Below, in pieces: positions 1-7,572 of a stretch of DNA of 64,000 nt (positions within the stretch are counted from its first letter, which is position 1; every line of letters starts with the position of its first letter). The notes beneath the pieces were generated by a model that worked only from the letters and a program-made list of their open reading frames with translations, was not told the origin of the DNA and searched no databases. Both the position numbers and the translations under genes were made by a program. The stretch lies in the NCBI RefSeq assembly GCF_002356315.1, contig NZ_AP018164.1:5168661-5232660 (forward strand). Reading direction: 5' to 3'. The stretch is from Mycobacterium shigaense (lineage in GTDB: Bacteria > Actinomycetota > Actinomycetes > Mycobacteriales > Mycobacteriaceae).

Positions 1-93
1 AAATTCCTCCACGTCGCCGTGACCGTGGCCGGCTACTTCGCCGCCCGCACCGGTCGCGACCGGCCCCGTCGGGCGCCGAGTGGCGGGAGCTGA
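1..93 (+). CDS. 3' end of an unidentified gene (partial)
   Basis: The first reading frame is open from the window edge to a TGA at 91-93, giving the last 30 residues of a protein that starts outside the window. The third codon position is almost always G or C, as expected for a real coding region in this genome. The residues begin KFLHVAVTVAGYF, a short hydrophobic stretch, and end with an Arg/Pro-rich tail. The gene is convergent with the sigma factor that ends at 110. I do not recognise the family from this fragment. Confidence 0.45.
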   Translation, partial: KFLHVAVTVAGYFAARTGRDRPRRAPSGGS

Positions 94-109
94 AGCCTCT
101 CAACGTAAT

Positions 110-994
110 TCACGCCCGCGCTGCCCGGGCCGCGGGGTCGGCGATCGCCTCGATCTTGGTGACGAAGCGGCCCCGGATGGTCAGCACGATGGCGGCGAAC
201 AGCCTGCGCTCGGCGAAGGCCAGCACGACGGGTTGGCCCGCGGGACCGCTGACCAACGTGACGTCCGGACCCAGATAGCGCATCAGGTTGGCGGCCACCG
301 CCGTCGGCCCGTGGTTGATCTGCGGAGGCGGGGCGGGCTCTGCGATCACCGTGCCGCTGCCCCACACCGTCGGATCCAGCACGGCGGTCAGCGCCGCGAT
401 ATCGCCGTTGGCGCATGCCGTGATGAACTTCTCGGTGACGAGCTGGTGCTCGGCGGGGGTCACCTTACCCAAATTCGGTTGTGCCGTAGTAAATTTCGAC
501 CGGGCCCGCCGCGCCAGTTGGCGGCACGTGCCGACCGGCCGGCCCACCGTTTCGGCGATCGCGTCGAACGGGACACCGAACACGTCGTGTAGCACGAAGG
601 CCACTCGCTCGCCCGGGCTGAGCCGTTGCAGGACCTCCATCAACGCGCTGCGCACCTCGTCGTCGAGAGTCACCCGGTCGGCCGGGTTCGAGGTCGGGGA
701 TTGAGCGACGGGGATGTCGTGCTCCTCGTGGCCGGGCGGGCTCAATCGCTCGTGGCGAATGCGCGCCGAGCGCACCTGATCGAGGCACAGCCTGGTGGTG
801 ACCACGGTGAGCCAACCCCGGACGTCGTCGATATCGCCGGCAGCGACCCGCGAGAGCCGCAGAAAGGCCTCCTGCGCAACGTCTTCGGCGTCACCGATGT
901 CCCCGAGAATCTGATATCCGAGATTGACCAGATAGGGGCGGTGGCGGCGCCATGCGTCGACGACCTGGTCACTCGGTGGCTGCGCCTGCTTCAT
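110..994 (-). CDS. SigI-like ECF RNA polymerase sigma factor with SnoaL-like C-terminal domain
   Basis: 294 aa. Residues ~12-80 hold sigma region 2 (GDIGDAEDVAQEAFLRL) and residues ~105-170 hold region 4 with its helix-turn-helix (LSPGERVAFVLHDVFGVPFD). The remaining ~120 residues resemble the SnoaL/NTF2-like tail of the ECF41 / SigI-SigJ group, in which the tail tunes activity in place of a separate anti-sigma factor. The sequence resembles Mtb SigI closely in both halves, but Mtb sigI lies elsewhere in its chromosome, so orthology is uncertain. It is divergent from an NAD(P)-binding epimerase-like gene at 1130. ECF41 sigma factors typically sit beside carboxymuconolactone decarboxylase, oxidoreductase or epimerase genes, so that gene is a likely target. 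Confidence 0.85.
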   Translation of the reverse strand: MKQAQPPSDQVVDAWRRHRPYLVNLGYQILGDIGDAEDVAQEAFLRLSRVAAGDIDDVRGWLTVVTTRLCLDQVRSARIRHERLSPPGHEEHDIPVAQSPTSNPADRVTLDDEVRSALMEVLQRLSPGERVAFVLHDVFGVPFDAIAETVGRPVGTCRQLARRARSKFTTAQPNLGKVTPAEHQLVTEKFITACANGDIAALTAVLDPTVWGSGTVIAEPAPPPQINHGPTAVAANLMRYLGPDVTLVSGPAGQPVVLAFAERRLFAAIVLTIRGRFVTKIEAIADPAARAARA

Positions 995-1020
995 GAGTCA
1001 TCGACGATCTGCTGCCGGAA

Positions 1021-1048
1021 AAAGTTACTCACCCGAGACTGTAACTTT
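1021..1048. promoter_or_regulatory. Inverted repeat in sigma factor / epimerase intergenic region
   Basis: AAAGTTAC (1021-1028) and GTAACTTT (1041-1048) form a perfect 8-bp inverted repeat with a 12-bp spacer. The spacing suits a dimeric repressor or activator. It lies 27 bp upstream of the sigma factor start and 82 bp upstream of the epimerase start, so one protein could control both divergent genes. No regulator of an obvious family is encoded beside it. Confidence 0.5.
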
Positions 1049-1129
1049 CCCTGCCCTGCGGCCGTCGTTGATGCAGGGCGCGCCCACGAGGACCGTGCGG
1101 ATGCCCGTCACACCAGGAGGGATCACGTC

Positions 1130-1984
1130 ATGACCATCGTCGTCACCGGAGCGACCGGCAATGTCGGTCGCCCCCTTGTTGCCGAACTCCTCGCCGCGGG
1201 AGCCACGGTCCGGGCCGTCTCCCGGACGCCGGATACCGCGGGCTTCTCCCCGGGTGTCGAGGTATTCGACTCCGTGCCGACCGCGCTGGCGGGCGCGACG
1301 GCGGTGTTTCTGAATTCTCGCGCGCTCGGCGCAGCGCTGCCCGGCGTGGTGGCGCAGTGCCGCGACACCGGGATCGGCAAGCTGGTCGCGTTGTCGGCGA
1401 TCAACGCCGACGACGACTTTTCGCGGCAGCCGTCTCGGTTTCGCGGTGACCGCAACCGCGAGGTCGAACAAGCCGCGGTCGACTCGGGCCTGTCTTGGGT
1501 GAGCCTGCGACCCACGGTCTTTGCGACGAACTTCGCCGGCATGTGGTCCGCGCAGCTGCGCGCCGGCGATGTGGTGGCCGGACCCTATGCCGCGGCGTCC
1601 ACCGCGCCGATCGCCGAGAGCGACATCGCGGCGGTGGCCGCGCGGGCCCTGCTCACCGATGAGCTGGTCGGCCAACGGATCCCGTTGACAGGCCCGCAAG
1701 CATGCACCAACGCCGAGCTGGTGGCCATCGTCGGCGCCGTGCTGGGACGCGCGCTGCGGTATCAGGAGATACCCGCGGACGTGGTGCGACAGCGATTCGC
1801 CGGCCTCGGTTTCAGCGCGCAGTTCGCCGATGCCTACCTCGCCCTGCTGGCGGAGACGACGGACAAACCGGCCCTCGTCACCCACGACGTGGAGAAGATC
1901 CTCGGTCGGCCCGCAATGTCGTTCGGGCAGTGGGTGTCCGAGCACCTCGAGCTGTTCACCGACCAGATCGACAAGGAGAGCTGA
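1130..1984 (+). CDS. NAD(P)-binding NmrA/epimerase-like protein
   Basis: 284 aa. The N-terminus MTIVVTGATGNVGRP carries a Rossmann GxxGxxG motif (G7, G10, G13). The overall pattern fits the atypical short-chain dehydrogenase group (NmrA / NAD(P)H-azoreductase-like), which bind NAD(P) and act as redox sensors or reductases. The start is the ATG at 1130 because a strong AGGAGG lies at 1115-1120. One base separates its TGA from the ATG of the next gene, so the two are co-transcribed. Its place beside an ECF41-type sigma factor matches the epimerase member of that known gene association. The substrate is unknown. Confidence 0.75.
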   Translation: MTIVVTGATGNVGRPLVAELLAAGATVRAVSRTPDTAGFSPGVEVFDSVPTALAGATAVFLNSRALGAALPGVVAQCRDTGIGKLVALSAINADDDFSRQPSRFRGDRNREVEQAAVDSGLSWVSLRPTVFATNFAGMWSAQLRAGDVVAGPYAAASTAPIAESDIAAVAARALLTDELVGQRIPLTGPQACTNAELVAIVGAVLGRALRYQEIPADVVRQRFAGLGFSAQFADAYLALLAETTDKPALVTHDVEKILGRPAMSFGQWVSEHLELFTDQIDKES

Positions 1985-1985
1985 G

Positions 1986-2429
1986 ATGTCCGACCCGCTT
2001 CCGCCGCGCTACCTGAAGCCCATGAACCGCGTGATGATGGCGGTGCAGAAACTCGGTATCCCCACGGGCCCCGCCATGGTGCTGACCGTGCCCGGACGCA
2101 AGTCTGGCCGTCCACGCAGCACTCCGATGACGCCATTCGAATTCCGCGGCGGCCTCTTCGTGGTGGCCGGCTATCCGGGTGCCGACTGGGCGGCGAACGC
2201 CCGCGCCGCCGGCAGCGGCACACTGGCTCGCGGCCGGCGCTCCCGCGAGGTCAGAATCGTCGAGCTGACCGACGAGCAGGCCCGGCCGGTACTGCGGGCA
2301 TTTCCCGACAAAGTACCCATGGGGGTGTCGTTCGCGAAGCGTTCGGGAATGGTGCGCGACGGCACTGCCGACGAATTCGAGGCGCTGGCCGGCCGGCTCG
2401 CCGTCTTCCGCTTCGACCCGGCGGGGTAG
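1986..2429 (+). CDS. Deazaflavin (F420)-dependent nitroreductase family protein
   Basis: 147 aa. It shows the family signature TVPGRKSGRPRSTPM at residues ~36-50, followed by the β-barrel strand FVVAGYPGADWAANARA. This is the Ddn-like split-barrel family (nitroreductase / quinone reductase), whose mycobacterial members use coenzyme F420. Length is normal for the family. It starts one base after the stop of the epimerase-like gene and is followed by a strong hairpin terminator at 2448-2486, so the pair forms a two-gene operon, probably driven by the neighbouring sigma factor. The substrate cannot be predicted. Confidence 0.8.
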   Translation: MSDPLPPRYLKPMNRVMMAVQKLGIPTGPAMVLTVPGRKSGRPRSTPMTPFEFRGGLFVVAGYPGADWAANARAAGSGTLARGRRSREVRIVELTDEQARPVLRAFPDKVPMGVSFAKRSGMVRDGTADEFEALAGRLAVFRFDPAG

Positions 2430-2447
2430 GCCCGGGATCGCAGCGTG

Positions 2448-2486
2448 AAACAGCGCGAGAAATTCCGTTGATTTCTCGCGCTGTTT
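2448..2486. terminator. Perfect 16-bp hairpin, probable bidirectional terminator
   Basis: AAACAGCGCGAGAAAT (2448-2463) pairs perfectly with ATTTCTCGCGCTGTTT (2471-2486) around a 7-base loop. It lies between the rightward oxidoreductase gene (stop at 2429) and the leftward whiB6 (stop at 2609). The A- and T-rich ends give short U-tracts on either strand, so it could terminate both convergent transcripts. Confidence 0.8.
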
Positions 2487-2608
2487 ACATCGGCCCGGGG
2501 GCACGCGGGCGCACACCTTAAAGGTGTTGCACCGCGCAATGATTCGCCCTTCGCCGCTCGCCGTGGGCGCCGCTGACCCCTCAACGCAACGGCCGGCGAC
2601 CGGGTGCG

Positions 2609-2896
2609 TCAGGCCGATTTCGCCGCCCCGCGCACCGGATATCCGTTGCGCTCGGCCAAAGATCGCAGCTGACCCAGCGCAAATGTCCGCGCCCGGCCCC
2701 CTTCGGGAATGACGACACCGGCCCACAACCCTTCGGCTCCGATGGACTGCACGGCGTCGCGCGCGCAGGCCCAGCGGCGCGGGCAGGCCCGACACAGCGC
2801 CTTGGCCTCGTCGTCGGGAGCCGTCGTCCAACGATCCGGGTCCGTGGTGCAAACGCCCAACGGGATGTTGTACAGAGCTGTTGCGGTCATCGCCAC
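2609..2896 (-). CDS. whiB6: WhiB-family iron-sulfur regulator WhiB6
   Basis: 95 aa. Four cysteines (C16, C35, C38, C44) form the [4Fe-4S] ligand set, followed by the WhiB β-turn motif EGLWAGV at residues 55-61. The core PDDEAKALCRACPRRWACA is nearly identical to WhiB6 as I know it. WhiB6 is a redox- and NO-responsive regulator that activates ESX-1 genes such as espA, esxA and esxB. It lies just upstream of the ESX-1 locus and diverges from the EspM-like gene, the usual arrangement. The Mtb protein is annotated 116 aa; this shorter start corresponds to an internal Met of the Mtb version and appears natural. Confidence 0.93.
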   Translation of the reverse strand: MAMTATALYNIPLGVCTTDPDRWTTAPDDEAKALCRACPRRWACARDAVQSIGAEGLWAGVVIPEGGRARTFALGQLRSLAERNGYPVRGAAKSA

Positions 2897-3311
2897 GTTC
2901 CTTCACAAAGTGTTGCATTATTGCGTCCTATAGCCGGACACACTATCGCACTAACCGTCGCATTGCAACAGTTTAGGTGAACAGGCTACCGTCGCGTCGC
3001 GGCCGGGCGCTTCGGTGCACATCAGACGCCCCGCAGGCTGCGGCGGCCTGAACCGGCGGGAAAAGCTGGCCGAACGGGATCGCAAACCTGGGCCGAGCCG
3101 GCGCTTCGACAGTGGGCCAGCGGCGCGATAACCGCCAGTGCTGAACTGTAGCGGCATTGCCGTTGCGTTTCGGTTACATCGAACCCTGTGCGGCACGACA
3201 AGTGTTTCCTAAAACCGTAGCGCTGCGATAGGATCGCCAAAACGTAGCGGTGGGAGGCCCGCGGGCGGACAGCTCGCAGCCGCACGGGTCCGAGGGGAAG
3301 GAGTCGTCGAT
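2897..3311. promoter_or_regulatory. whiB6 / espM divergent regulatory region
   Basis: This 415-bp stretch has no credible gene. It must hold both divergent promoters. TGTTGCA at 2911-2917 and TGCAACA at 2964-2970 form an inverted pair in the whiB6 promoter side, and another TGTTGCA occurs at 2525-2531 beyond the gene's end. In related species EspM, PhoP and EspR act on the whiB6 promoter, so these are candidate operators, though none matches a site I can name. There is no in-frame extension of the espM-like gene into this region: a TAA at 3210-3212 closes its frame. Confidence 0.5.
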
Positions 3312-4106
3312 ATGCCCAGCCCCACGCCTGTCCGCCCCGCCCTCACGGGCGTTGCCGACGACGAGGAGAACACCATCGAGATCGGTGGAACTGACCCTGG
3401 CATGATCCGCGCCGGAGCAGCCGCGGCCGCGCGCCGGCGGGAACTCGACATCAGTCAGCGCAGCCTCGCCGCGGACGGGATCATCAACGCCGGCGCTCTG
3501 ATCGCGTTCGAGAAGGGACGCAGCTGGCCGCGCGAACGAACGCGGGCCAAGCTCGAGGAAGTGCTGCGCTGGCCGACCGGAACCATCGAGCGGATCCGAC
3601 GCGGTGAACCCGCGGCCGGGGAGGCGACCGCGCCGCCTCCCTCCCACCCAGACACGGTGACCGGGGCCGACGCCGGCGCGGCCTCGTTGGTCGCTCAAGC
3701 GGTCGTCGCCGCGATCGACAGCTGCAGCCTGGCCATCGCCGCGCTCCCGCCGGCCGATCAACCGGATTTCACCGAGCGGGTGGCGCCCATCCTCGCCGAC
3801 TTGCGCCAGCTCGAGGCCATTGCCGAACGCGCGACTCGAATCAGCCAGATAACCCCGGAATTGATCAAGGCGCTCAGCGCGGTTCGCCGGTATCGCGACG
3901 AACTGACGACACTCGGTGCGGGCGCCCCGGATGCGCCGCTGGCGCAACGTTTATACGCCGCCCGGCGGCGCGCTAACCTTTCCCCGGGGGAAACCGCCCG
4001 AGCGGCCGGCGTCGACGAAGAAATGATCGTGCGCGCGGAAGCAGAAGTGCCCGTGCCGGCTCACGTCGTCGATGCGATCGAAACGCTGATCGGCCAGATC
4101 AACTGA
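3312..4106 (+). CDS. espM: EspM-like transcriptional regulator without FHA domain
   Basis: 264 aa, start ATG at 3312 after GGGAAGGAG (3294-3302). Residues ~35-100 form an XRE-type helix-turn-helix (RRRELDISQRSLAADGIINA) and residues ~212-255 a second HTH-like segment (LAQRLYAARRRANLSPGETA). It matches the C-terminal two-thirds of Mtb Rv3863, divergent from whiB6 exactly as in Mtb and M. marinum. Rv3863/EspM represses whiB6 and couples ESX-1 assembly to substrate expression. The family protein is ~390 aa with an N-terminal FHA domain. Here that part is absent, and an in-frame stop at 3210 rules out a longer product. Function as a whiB6 regulator is inferred from synteny and the conserved DNA-binding part. 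Confidence 0.78.
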   Translation: MPSPTPVRPALTGVADDEENTIEIGGTDPGMIRAGAAAAARRRELDISQRSLAADGIINAGALIAFEKGRSWPRERTRAKLEEVLRWPTGTIERIRRGEPAAGEATAPPPSHPDTVTGADAGAASLVAQAVVAAIDSCSLAIAALPPADQPDFTERVAPILADLRQLEAIAERATRISQITPELIKALSAVRRYRDELTTLGAGAPDAPLAQRLYAARRRANLSPGETARAAGVDEEMIVRAEAEVPVPAHVVDAIETLIGQIN

Positions 4107-4124
4107 TTGCGGCGGGTTCGGCTC

Positions 4125-4226
4125 GCCGAAAAATTCCAATTGTTCGTTTTGTGGCAACTTTGCGTCAATGTTTCCCGTAGCGTCCGCCCGCCCGGTGGTG
4201 GAAGCTGTTGGCTAGCCGAAAAATTC
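4125..4226. promoter_or_regulatory. Direct repeat pair upstream of espE
   Basis: GCCGAAAAATTC occurs at 4125-4136 and again at 4215-4226, on the same strand, 90 bp apart. Extended to 16 bases the copies differ at one position. The region between espM (stop 4106) and espE (start 4303) must contain the promoter of the long ESX-1 operon. AT-rich repeated boxes at this spacing could be operators bridged by a nucleoid-associated regulator such as EspR, but I cannot match them to a known site. Confidence 0.4.
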
Positions 4227-4302
4227 GTGCACTGGAGCGAGTTTAAACGCGGATAGGCTTGATCCAACGTGCACAGGGTTCGGTGCACACGATCCAGCGA
4301 GC

Positions 4303-5673
4303 GTGAAGGGAATCACCGACGTGGCTTGGCTTAACGGTGCGACGGATTTAGCGACTTGCGTGAAGAGTTTCGGCAGCGGCGTTACTGCCGCTTCAGCCGG
4401 CGACTGGGCCACCCTTGGTGCGAGCGCAGCAACGATCGTCGGTAAAGGAATGATCTACCTCAGCAAACAATGGACGAAACTCGCGGACGTTTTGAAAACG
4501 GACGCCGTGAAGAAGGCCCTGCCGACCCCCACGGCCATTGTCGATGCCGCGGCCCTGGCCATCACCATCGTGGACTTGCTGAACGGATTCGGGACACCCA
4601 ACTCGGGGTCTGCCGTATCCACCGCCGCGGACAAGCTCAACCTCTTCCAGAAGGACTTGGACCCGGGGTGCGTTCCGGACCCGCGAGACTGGAGCGGTAC
4701 CGCGGCGACCGCCTATACCGCCCAGAACGCCAAGCTGAAGGCCTTCGCGGAGACCATGAAAGGGTACGACCAGGAGCTGAAGGGCTACATAGCCAACCAG
4801 GCGGCCAAGGTCAAAGAGGCACACCTGTGCTGCACAGTCAACGTGGCCGTGCTGACCGCGGCGGCGGGAATCGCCCTGGCCCTGTACCTGATTCCCATCA
4901 CCGGGCCGTCGTGGTCGATGGCGTGGCAGATCGTCGCCGCCTTCGCCTGCTGCATGGCAACCTTCGCGCTCGAGGTCATGACGGTGACGAATTCGGGGTC
5001 GATTTCCAACCAGGTCAGCGTGTTGGCGCGGAAGTACGTCAAGCTCGGCTCGGACATCGACACGCAGCTGGCGGGCAGCTTCGGCAAGATTCAGGGCAAG
5101 GTGGCCACGCAAAGTTCGTCCCAGTTGTCCAACTTCCGTGGCATCTCCGACGGTCTCACGACCTTCTCCTTCGCGCCGACCGTCGCCGAATTGGCGAATA
5201 AGGCCGGCGACACGGTCTCGGAGCCGAAAAAGCAGGTCCTCGCCGGAGCCAGTGAAGCGGCTGCTACCAAATCCTCGACCGGCACCAAGACCGACACCTC
5301 GACCAAGACCGGTGACAAGACGGCGACGACAACGTCGAGCACTTTCACGCCGCCCACGCTGGCCCAGGTGGGGCAGGCATCCCAGGGGCTCAACCAATTT
5401 GGGCAGACGTTCAGTCAGGGCGCATCGCAGATCCAGCAGCTCGCCCAATCCGCGAAGGGGTCGGGCACTCCGGCCGCCGCGGCCGCCCCGATCGCGGCCA
5501 ACGACGTGAGCGACGTCAAGGACGAGGACGCGAAGAAGGACGACGAAGAAAAGAAGAAGAGGGACGCGGAGGCCGGTGCCGCCGCGGGTACGGACGGTAG
5601 CGAACGCGCACCCGTTGATGCGCCGACACCCGCCGCCGCGGCCGCCCCCGGCGGTCGCGAGCGCGTCCTTTGA
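4303..5673 (+). CDS. espE: ESX-1 secretion-associated protein EspE
   Basis: 456 aa from the GTG at 4303; a GTG at 4321 is a possible later start. A W-S-G helical turn (W130-G132) and the surrounding helices resemble the substrate fold of the EspA/EspE family. Hydrophobic segments lie at ~179-200 and 205-227. The C-terminal third is Thr/Ser/Lys-rich and ends in ERAPVDA...GRERVL, which resembles the conserved tails of EspE and EspA. It is first in the ESX-1 operon and is followed by espF, the usual EspE-EspF pair. In M. marinum the pair are secreted substrates needed for ESX-1 activity. EspA is the other reading of the sequence, but position favours EspE. Confidence 0.85.
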   Translation: MKGITDVAWLNGATDLATCVKSFGSGVTAASAGDWATLGASAATIVGKGMIYLSKQWTKLADVLKTDAVKKALPTPTAIVDAAALAITIVDLLNGFGTPNSGSAVSTAADKLNLFQKDLDPGCVPDPRDWSGTAATAYTAQNAKLKAFAETMKGYDQELKGYIANQAAKVKEAHLCCTVNVAVLTAAAGIALALYLIPITGPSWSMAWQIVAAFACCMATFALEVMTVTNSGSISNQVSVLARKYVKLGSDIDTQLAGSFGKIQGKVATQSSSQLSNFRGISDGLTTFSFAPTVAELANKAGDTVSEPKKQVLAGASEAAATKSSTGTKTDTSTKTGDKTATTTSSTFTPPTLAQVGQASQGLNQFGQTFSQGASQIQQLAQSAKGSGTPAAAAAPIAANDVSDVKDEDAKKDDEEKKKRDAEAGAAAGTDGSERAPVDAPTPAAAAAPGGRERVL

Positions 5674-5741
5674 TCGCTCCGCCCAAAACCACACCGCCAC
5701 AACGGGATAGCGCGAGTACCACACGTTAAGGAGACCGACCG

Positions 5742-6056
5742 ATGGCAGATCTATTGCTCAACCCCTCGATCCTCACGACGCTGGCGAACAGCCAGGATTC
5801 CGCCGCCAAGGATGCTGAGGATGCCGCCAACGCACTGAACGGGACGGCAAGCAACTGCTGGCTCAACCACGGCGTCATCAGCGGACCCTCCAACAATGCT
5901 TTCAGCACCATCGAAGACATTCGCAAAGCGGCGGGGAAGGCTCTTGCCAAAGGAAGCAACGGCCTGGCCGCAAAGCTGCGCACCGCCCGAGAGGCGTACA
6001 CCGGCGTGGACTCCGAGCTGGCCGGGAACCTCAACAAGCAGATGCTTGACACATAA
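5742..6056 (+). CDS. espF: ESX-1 secretion-associated protein EspF
   Basis: 104 aa. A small, mostly helical protein with the type VII export signal YxxxD at Y86-D90 (AYTGVDSEL), near the C-terminus as in EspF and EspC. The start ATG at 5742 follows AAGGAG at 5727-5732. It lies 68 bp after espE and 2 bp before espG1. EspF is the partner of EspE, as EspC is of EspA. Confidence 0.9.
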   Translation: MADLLLNPSILTTLANSQDSAAKDAEDAANALNGTASNCWLNHGVISGPSNNAFSTIEDIRKAAGKALAKGSNGLAAKLRTAREAYTGVDSELAGNLNKQMLDT

Positions 6057-6058
6057 CC

Positions 6059-6934
6059 ATGGCCGGTCCCCTCACTGCCGGCCACGCCGGGTTAGTCGAC
6101 CGCGTGGTCGGCGTCGAGGTGACCATTGACGGTCTGCTGCTGATCGCGGACCGATTGCACCTGATCGAATTTCCCGTCGCGCTTGGGATCCGGCCGAACA
6201 TTCCGCAGGAGGAGCTGCGTAACCTGGTCTGGGACCAGGTGCAGCGCGACCTCATCGCCCAAGGCGTGCTGGACCATTCCGGCCGGCCCCACCCGACGGT
6301 GGCGGCGATGGTCGACACCCTCAGCCGGGCGGACCGGACCTTGGAGGGCCGCTGGTTCCGGCGCGACGCCGGCGGCGCGATGGTGCGATTTGCGGTGTGC
6401 CGCAAAGGCGAACACCACGTCATCGCCGCACGCGACGGCGAAATGCTGGTGCTTCAGCTGGTGGCGCCGCAGATCGGTCTGGCGGCCATGGTGACCACCG
6501 TGCTCGGCGCCGCGCCCGGCGCCAACGTCGAGCCGCTGACGGGCGTGGCCACCGAGCTGGCCGCGTGCACCACCGCCGCCCAACTGGTCAGCCACGGCGT
6601 GACACCGGCTTCGGCGCGCAACTACGCTGAGATCGTCGCCAATCCGAGCGGCTGGGTGGAAATCGTTGCCGGACAACGTCATTCCGGTGGAACGGCGACG
6701 CACACCGATGTCGCCGCGGGCGTGCTCGACTCGCCGCTGGGCCGGCTGGTGTCGCTGCCCCGCCGCGTCGGCGGCGAGCTGTACGGAAGCTTTCTGTCCG
6801 GCACCCAGGAAAACCTGCAACGCACGCTGGCCGGACTGTTGGAATTCCTCCCCGCCCGCGCATGGTTCGACCACACCACCGATGCCGCGTCTGCTCATGC
6901 CCCTGACCACGCTCACGCCTCCCATCGAGGCTGA
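6059..6934 (+). CDS. espG1: ESX-1 PE/PPE-specific chaperone EspG1
   Basis: 291 aa, close to Mtb EspG1 (283 aa). EspG proteins bind the tip of PE-PPE heterodimers in the cytosol and keep them soluble before export; EspG1 serves the PE35/PPE68 pair. The family fold is visible as alternating β-strand and helix segments (GLVDRVVGVEVTIDGLLLIA near the N-terminus). It starts two bases after the stop of espF. Since the window has PPE68 but no intact PE35, its usual client pair is incomplete. Confidence 0.92.
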   Translation: MAGPLTAGHAGLVDRVVGVEVTIDGLLLIADRLHLIEFPVALGIRPNIPQEELRNLVWDQVQRDLIAQGVLDHSGRPHPTVAAMVDTLSRADRTLEGRWFRRDAGGAMVRFAVCRKGEHHVIAARDGEMLVLQLVAPQIGLAAMVTTVLGAAPGANVEPLTGVATELAACTTAAQLVSHGVTPASARNYAEIVANPSGWVEIVAGQRHSGGTATHTDVAAGVLDSPLGRLVSLPRRVGGELYGSFLSGTQENLQRTLAGLLEFLPARAWFDHTTDAASAHAPDHAHASHRG

Positions 6935-6966
6935 ATCTCCGCCGCTACCACTGAAAGTTGGATCTC

Positions 6967-7572
6967 ATGCCCGACCGCGATGCGCACGACGACCTCTCCG
7001 CCTTGGACTTCTCGCCCGACCAGTCGGGGTCCGACGACGGCCACGACGAATCGGACGCGCTCGACTTTTCCGCCGCCGAGGATGACGGGGAGGAATCGGG
7101 CGTCGATGCGTTGTACGACTACGCGTCCACCGAGCCCGAAGAGGTCGACACCGAACTGGACGCCATCGCCGCGGCGACCGAGGCCGCCGCGACTGAAGAC
7201 GAAGACGACGGCATCATGGAGTTCACCGTCACCAACCCCCCCGAGACGGTCTCGGTGACGGCCCTCAACGACGGCAGGACTCAGCGAGTCAGGCTCGCGC
7301 CCACCGCGACGAAGCTCACCGAAACCGAGGTCGCCGAGGAGATCGTCGTCCTCGCCGAACTGGCCCGGAAGAAGGGACTGGCCGGCATGCACACCTACCT
7401 GTTGGACAACGCCTCCGAGATCGAGGGGCTGGACGGGCTCGCCGAACTCGGAGTGGACAGCAACCAGCTGCTGCGCGACATGATGGAATCCGGCATGCAG
7501 CTGCCGACGCCGGAGCAGGCCGACGCGGCACAGACCGAAGTCTTCGCCGCCCGCTACAACTCGGATAAATGA
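6967..7572 (+). CDS. espH: ESX-1 secretion-associated protein EspH
   Basis: 201 aa from the ATG at 6967; a TTG at 6958 would add three residues. The first ~80 residues are very acidic with repeated LDFS motifs (ALDFSAAE), then comes the conserved stretch EFTVTNPPETVSVTAL and a C-terminus with LPTPEQADAAQTEVFAARY. All three features match EspH. The protein is thought to act as a cytosolic chaperone for EspE/EspF. Its TGA overlaps the ATG of eccA1 by four bases, so translation is coupled. Confidence 0.9.
   Translation: MPDRDAHDDLSALDFSPDQSGSDDGHDESDALDFSAAEDDGEESGVDALYDYASTEPEEVDTELDAIAAATEAAATEDEDDGIMEFTVTNPPETVSVTALNDGRTQRVRLAPTATKLTETEVAEEIVVLAELARKKGLAGMHTYLLDNASEIEGLDGLAELGVDSNQLLRDMMESGMQLPTPEQADAAQTEVFAARYNSDK

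Noticed and set aside
4393..5724. 443-codon open frame antisense to espE
   Set aside because: It is a by-product of the GC-rich codon pattern of espE; its Arg/Gly-rich residues have no family resemblance, and espE is clearly the real gene.
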